NCBI GenBank assembly: GCA_900696485.1
Contig: CAADGG010000039.1
Coordinates: forward strand, 1 to 52,774
Direction of reading: 5' to 3'
Source of the DNA: an uncultured Pseudomonadota bacterium
GTDB lineage: Bacteria > Myxococcota_A > UBA9160 > PR03
DNA: 52,774 nucleotides
Positions 50,314 through 52,774 of this stretch are shown here, one piece after another (position 1 is the first letter of the stretch; every line of letters begins with the position of its first letter). The notes under the pieces were generated by a model. The model was given only the letters and a program-made list of their open reading frames with translations, did not search any database and was not told the origin of the DNA. Position numbers and translations under genes: made by a program.

Positions 50314-51339
50314 TCAGAGTTTGCGGAGCAGCGTGCTGCCCCACGCCAATCCCGCGCCGAACGCCGACGCCAGGATGCGGTCCCCGGTGGCGAAGCAACC
50401 CCCCGCCAACTCCTCGCTCAGCACCGTGACCCAACCCGCCGAACTCACGTTGCCGATGCGCTCGACATTGTGCAGATGCCGGTCCGGCGGCACGCCGAGT
50501 TTCTGGCACAGCTTCTCGAGCAGGACGAGGTTGGCCTGGTGGGCGATGAACCATTCGACGTCCCCGATCGCCCGGCCCATCGAGGCCAGGAAGGTCTCGA
50601 TCTCGGCGGGCATCGTGTCGAGCACGAAGTCGAAGACCGCACGACCCTGCTGGGCGAAACAACCCCAACCGGGCGCATCGTGGCCGGCGCGCGGCGATGT
50701 CTCGCCGGCCAGCGCGTCATCGATGCGGGCGCCCGGGCGGGCGCCCGGCGCCGTCGCATGGATCACCCGGGAGCCGCGACCGCCCACGGCGACCCCTTCG
50801 ATCTCGAAGACCCCGGGCTCCCTCGACACGACCATCGCCGTCGCGGCATCCCCGAACAGGATCGCAGAGCGGCGGTCTCCGTAATCGGCCTGCAGGGTGA
50901 ACGGCTCACCGGTCACGATCAGGATGTCCCGGTAGCTGCCGAGTTGGAGCAAGCCGCGGCAGACCTCGAGGGCGTACACGACGCTCGCGCAGGCGTTCTT
51001 CATCTGGAACGCCGGGATCTGCAATCCGTAGTGCTCACTCAGCAGGTTCGCGGGGCCGGGGTACTGGAGATCGTCCGTCCCGGCGGCGGCCACCAACAGG
51101 TCCGCGCACGCGAGATCGTAACCCGTGCCGGCGACCAGTTGGTCGACAGCACGCCGTCCGATCTCGCAGACCGGAAGCGGTCCGCGGTAGTCGTCCATGT
51201 GCCGGCGCTCGGCGATGCCGGTCTTCTGGCGGATCCAGGCATCGTCGGCTTCGAGGATCTGCTCGAAGAACCGGTTGTCCAGCACGCGACCGGGCAGGTA
51301 ATGAGACAGATGCTTCAGGTAGACCGGGCGCCCCGTCAT
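50314..51339 (-). CDS. Beta-ketoacyl-ACP synthase III (FabH/OleA-like)
   Basis: 341 aa thiolase-fold condensing enzyme with the KAS III triad: Cys in KNACASVVYALE, His in IAHQANLVLLEKL, Asn in IGNVSSAGW. WIRQKTGIAERRH near residue 40 is the FabH CoA-binding Trp region. It could start fatty acid synthesis, condense two acyl-CoAs (OleA) or act on a catabolic acyl-CoA; the neighbourhood of fatty acyl-CoA dehydrogenases does not decide. Start ATG 51339 has GGAGAA about 6 nt upstream. Separated by 155 bp from the 7-TM gene; nothing is seen in that gap. Confidence 0.87.
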   Translation of the reverse strand: MTGRPVYLKHLSHYLPGRVLDNRFFEQILEADDAWIRQKTGIAERRHMDDYRGPLPVCEIGRRAVDQLVAGTGYDLACADLLVAAAGTDDLQYPGPANLLSEHYGLQIPAFQMKNACASVVYALEVCRGLLQLGSYRDILIVTGEPFTLQADYGDRRSAILFGDAATAMVVSREPGVFEIEGVAVGGRGSRVIHATAPGARPGARIDDALAGETSPRAGHDAPGWGCFAQQGRAVFDFVLDTMPAEIETFLASMGRAIGDVEWFIAHQANLVLLEKLCQKLGVPPDRHLHNVERIGNVSSAGWVTVLSEELAGGCFATGDRILASAFGAGLAWGSTLLRKL

Positions 51340-51494
51340 CGGCGTTCTCCGCACGCTTCCGCTCTCGCGGCTGCCTGCGCGGTCCCGATTCGTGAGTCCC
51401 CCCTCCGCGTCGAAAAGGTCGGATCCAACGGCGGGAAGCAGTCTCCTGCCGTCTCCCGGCCGGTGTGGAACCCGCCGGAAACACCGGCCGGCAC

Positions 51495-52304
51495 TCAGTC
51501 CCGCCGGGGCCCCATCCGCTGATTCGGGACCGGCCCCTCGGCCGGAGCCACCAGCCAGTTCCGGTACCACGCCGGCGCGAAGAACGTCAGCGCGTAGATC
51601 GTGACGGTGACGACTCCCACGGTCGCCGTCGCGACCTGGATCACCGGGCTCCACGCGATCGCGACCTCGGGGCCGCCGGTCAACCAGTACGGGATGCTGG
51701 CGGTCCACGTCGCGAGCGCGGTGCCGAGCGAGGCGCTGCCCCACAAGAAGAAGCGATTGGTGACGACCGGATCGGCGAGACCCAGCGCCCGGCGGCGGCG
51801 CATCAAGCCGTAGTACCGGTAGGATTCGATCATCATCCAGAGCGGATAGCTCCAGATCACGCTGTAGCGGATCCACCAGAATGCATTCCCGGGCGCGCTG
51901 CTCCGGTAGCCGTTCCCGAGCTCCCCGCCGAGATGGCCGCCCCAGAGCGCCAGCAACAGCAAGCCGGCCAGCGCGCGCGCCCACGTCTCGCCCGGACGGA
52001 AGGTCGTCCACACGAACAGCACGACCATCGAGACGCCTACATCGTGGAGGCCATTGCCGATCCCGCTGAGCAAGCGCAGGCCCGGTTCGTCCGTGACGCC
52101 GATCGGCTCACCGCGCAGGATCAGCGCGACGATGAGCGTGCCGTAGCCGAGCACCGCCGTGCCCAGGATGCCGAGGCCGAGCAGCCGCTCCGGGCGTTCC
52201 CCGGTGCGGCGCGCCAGCAGCAGCAGGCGCCCCGACACCACAGCAGACACCGCGACGAAGATCAATGTCGCGAGGATCTGGTAGCTCTGGATCAGGCCGC
52301 GCAT
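51495..52304 (-). CDS. Seven-TM membrane protein, paralogue of the gene at 48018-48752
   Basis: 269 aa with about seven hydrophobic segments (ATLIFVAVSAVVSG, LGILGTAVLGYGTLIVALIL, VGVSMVVLFVWTTF, ALAGLLLLALWGGHLGG, YSVIWSYPLWMMIESY, ASLGTALATWTASIPYW, VATATVGVVTVTIYALTFF). Shares with its paralogue GRLLLLARRTGERPERLLG after TM1 and RRRRALGLADPVVTNRF before TM6. Function unknown; signalling or ligand-binding 7-TM proteins have this topology. GGGAGGAG precedes ATG 52304, inside a palindrome. Confidence 0.78.
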   Translation of the reverse strand: MRGLIQSYQILATLIFVAVSAVVSGRLLLLARRTGERPERLLGLGILGTAVLGYGTLIVALILRGEPIGVTDEPGLRLLSGIGNGLHDVGVSMVVLFVWTTFRPGETWARALAGLLLLALWGGHLGGELGNGYRSSAPGNAFWWIRYSVIWSYPLWMMIESYRYYGLMRRRRALGLADPVVTNRFFLWGSASLGTALATWTASIPYWLTGGPEVAIAWSPVIQVATATVGVVTVTIYALTFFAPAWYRNWLVAPAEGPVPNQRMGPRRD

Positions 52305-52313
52305 GGTGGACGC

Positions 52314-52327
52314 TCCTCCCGGGAGGA
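52314..52327. promoter_or_regulatory. 14-bp palindrome containing the ribosome binding site of the 7-TM gene
   Basis: TCCTCCCGGGAGGA, perfectly self-complementary, includes the Shine-Dalgarno sequence of the minus-strand 7-TM gene, 9 nt before its start codon. Could bind a dimeric regulator or pair between transcripts. Confidence 0.5.
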
Positions 52328-52376
52328 AGAGATCGTCCGAAGGGATTGGCCGCTTGAGCAGCTCCCGGTGCGGCGC

Positions 52377-52774
52377 TCAGAAGCCGAGACGGTCCGCGAG
52401 CCGGGCCCGGTGCCAGACCGGATCGCCGAGCAGGTGTTCGACGGCCTTGGCGCGCCGGAAGAACAGGTGGCAGTCGAACTCCCAGGTGAATCCAACACCG
52501 CCGTGGATCTGTACGTTCTCTGCCGCCGCGCGCGCCAGCGCCTCCCCGCAGGTGGCCTTCGCGATGCTGGCGGCCTCGGCGAGTTCTCCGGGATCGGCCT
52601 CCGGCTGCGCAGCGACCCACCACGACCAGTACGCCGCGGAGCGAGCAGACTCGAGCTCCAGCATCACCTCGGCGCACTTGTGCTGCACCGCCTGGAACGA
52701 TCCGATCGGGCGGCCGAACTGGATGCGCTCCTTCGCATAGGCAACCGCCATCTCGAGACAACGTGCCGCCGCGC
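52377..52774 (-). CDS. Acyl-CoA dehydrogenase, C-terminal part (cut by the window end)
   Basis: The frame is open to the last base, and the 131 visible C-terminal residues follow. AYAKERIQFGRPIGSFQAVQ is the conserved C-terminal-domain segment before the FAD-contacting helices, ENVQIHGGVGFTWEFD carries the family's last FAD-binding motif, and HLFFRRAKAVEHLLGD ends the fold. The true start lies outside the window. It is 72 bp upstream of the 7-TM gene on the same strand and could be cotranscribed with it. The fifth acyl-CoA dehydrogenase polypeptide beyond those forming heterodimers cannot be assigned to a substrate. Confidence 0.88.
   Translation of the reverse strand, partial: AAARCLEMAVAYAKERIQFGRPIGSFQAVQHKCAEVMLELESARSAAYWSWWVAAQPEADPGELAEAASIAKATCGEALARAAAENVQIHGGVGFTWEFDCHLFFRRAKAVEHLLGDPVWHRARLADRLGF

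Overview
The window is GC-rich coding sequence, almost gap-free and with no tRNA, rRNA, CRISPR array, phage or insertion-sequence gene. The organism is a diderm: it carries an Omp85-family outer-membrane protein with a TamB partner, a lipobox lipoprotein and leucyl/phenylalanyl-tRNA-protein transferase. Yet its lipid catabolic genes look like those of steroid-degrading Actinobacteria. The mix (heterodimeric acyl-CoA dehydrogenases, NDH2-SelD fusion, MddA, a bacterial SMUG-type glycosylase, large kinase/ATPase regulators) suggests an uncultivated high-GC lineage of deltaproteobacterial grade, such as Binatota- or Myxococcota-like bacteria. The taxonomy is inference.

Layout. 1-1140 is the end of a membrane glycosyltransferase-like gene. 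1159-6874 (minus) holds methanethiol S-methyltransferase (mddA), two further SAM methyltransferases and a winged-helix/ATPase regulator. 7142-14242 (minus) is a tight seven-gene operon matching, gene for gene, the steroid side-chain ('igr') module of Mycobacterium: fadE29-like, chsH2 (MaoC-DUF35), fadE28/27-like, chsH1, ltp2, fadA5-like thiolase and an SDR. 14624-18691 holds mixed enzymes (alpha/beta hydrolase, SGNH-like protein, VOC protein, SDR). 18927-22607 is a giant Ser/Thr kinase-ATPase. It converges on 22571-29744, a translationally coupled five-gene minus-strand operon: a degenerate class III cyclase, an AAA+ enhancer-binding-like regulator lacking GAFTGA, an FAD reductase, a HAD/M28-peptidase/LigA-like fusion and an unknown protein. 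29961-34742 holds an amidohydrolase, GT2, serine hydrolase, PilZ protein and HAD phosphatase. 34754-39846 is tamB-tamA. 39903-42246 is a second heterodimeric acyl-CoA dehydrogenase pair (FadE27/FadE26-like). 42411-50271 contains a TPR lipoprotein, NDH2-SelD, a small Tat-exported Cys protein, a third acyl-CoA dehydrogenase, a 7-TM protein, aat and a SMUG-type uracil-DNA glycosylase. The right end has a KAS III enzyme, a second 7-TM paralogue and a truncated acyl-CoA dehydrogenase.

Functional thread. Three acyl-CoA dehydrogenase transcription units are each preceded by a 14-bp palindrome fitting TnnAACnnGTTnnA, the published KstR operator (one copy has a single mismatch). This suggests a KstR-like TetR repressor, encoded elsewhere, controls a steroid (sterol or bile-acid side chain) catabolic regulon here. 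The operon enzymes would remove acetyl-CoA (FadA5) and then propionyl-CoA (ChsE1/E2, ChsH1/H2, Ltp2) from a steroid side chain.

Other structure. Two 96% identical 191-bp elements with nested inverted repeats sit exactly after the stop codons of two genes. Several genes have a TAGnnT-type -10 box 6-8 nt before the start codon and no ribosome binding site, suggesting leaderless transcripts. Several large perfect hairpins and two short tandem-repeat arrays lie in intergenic DNA.
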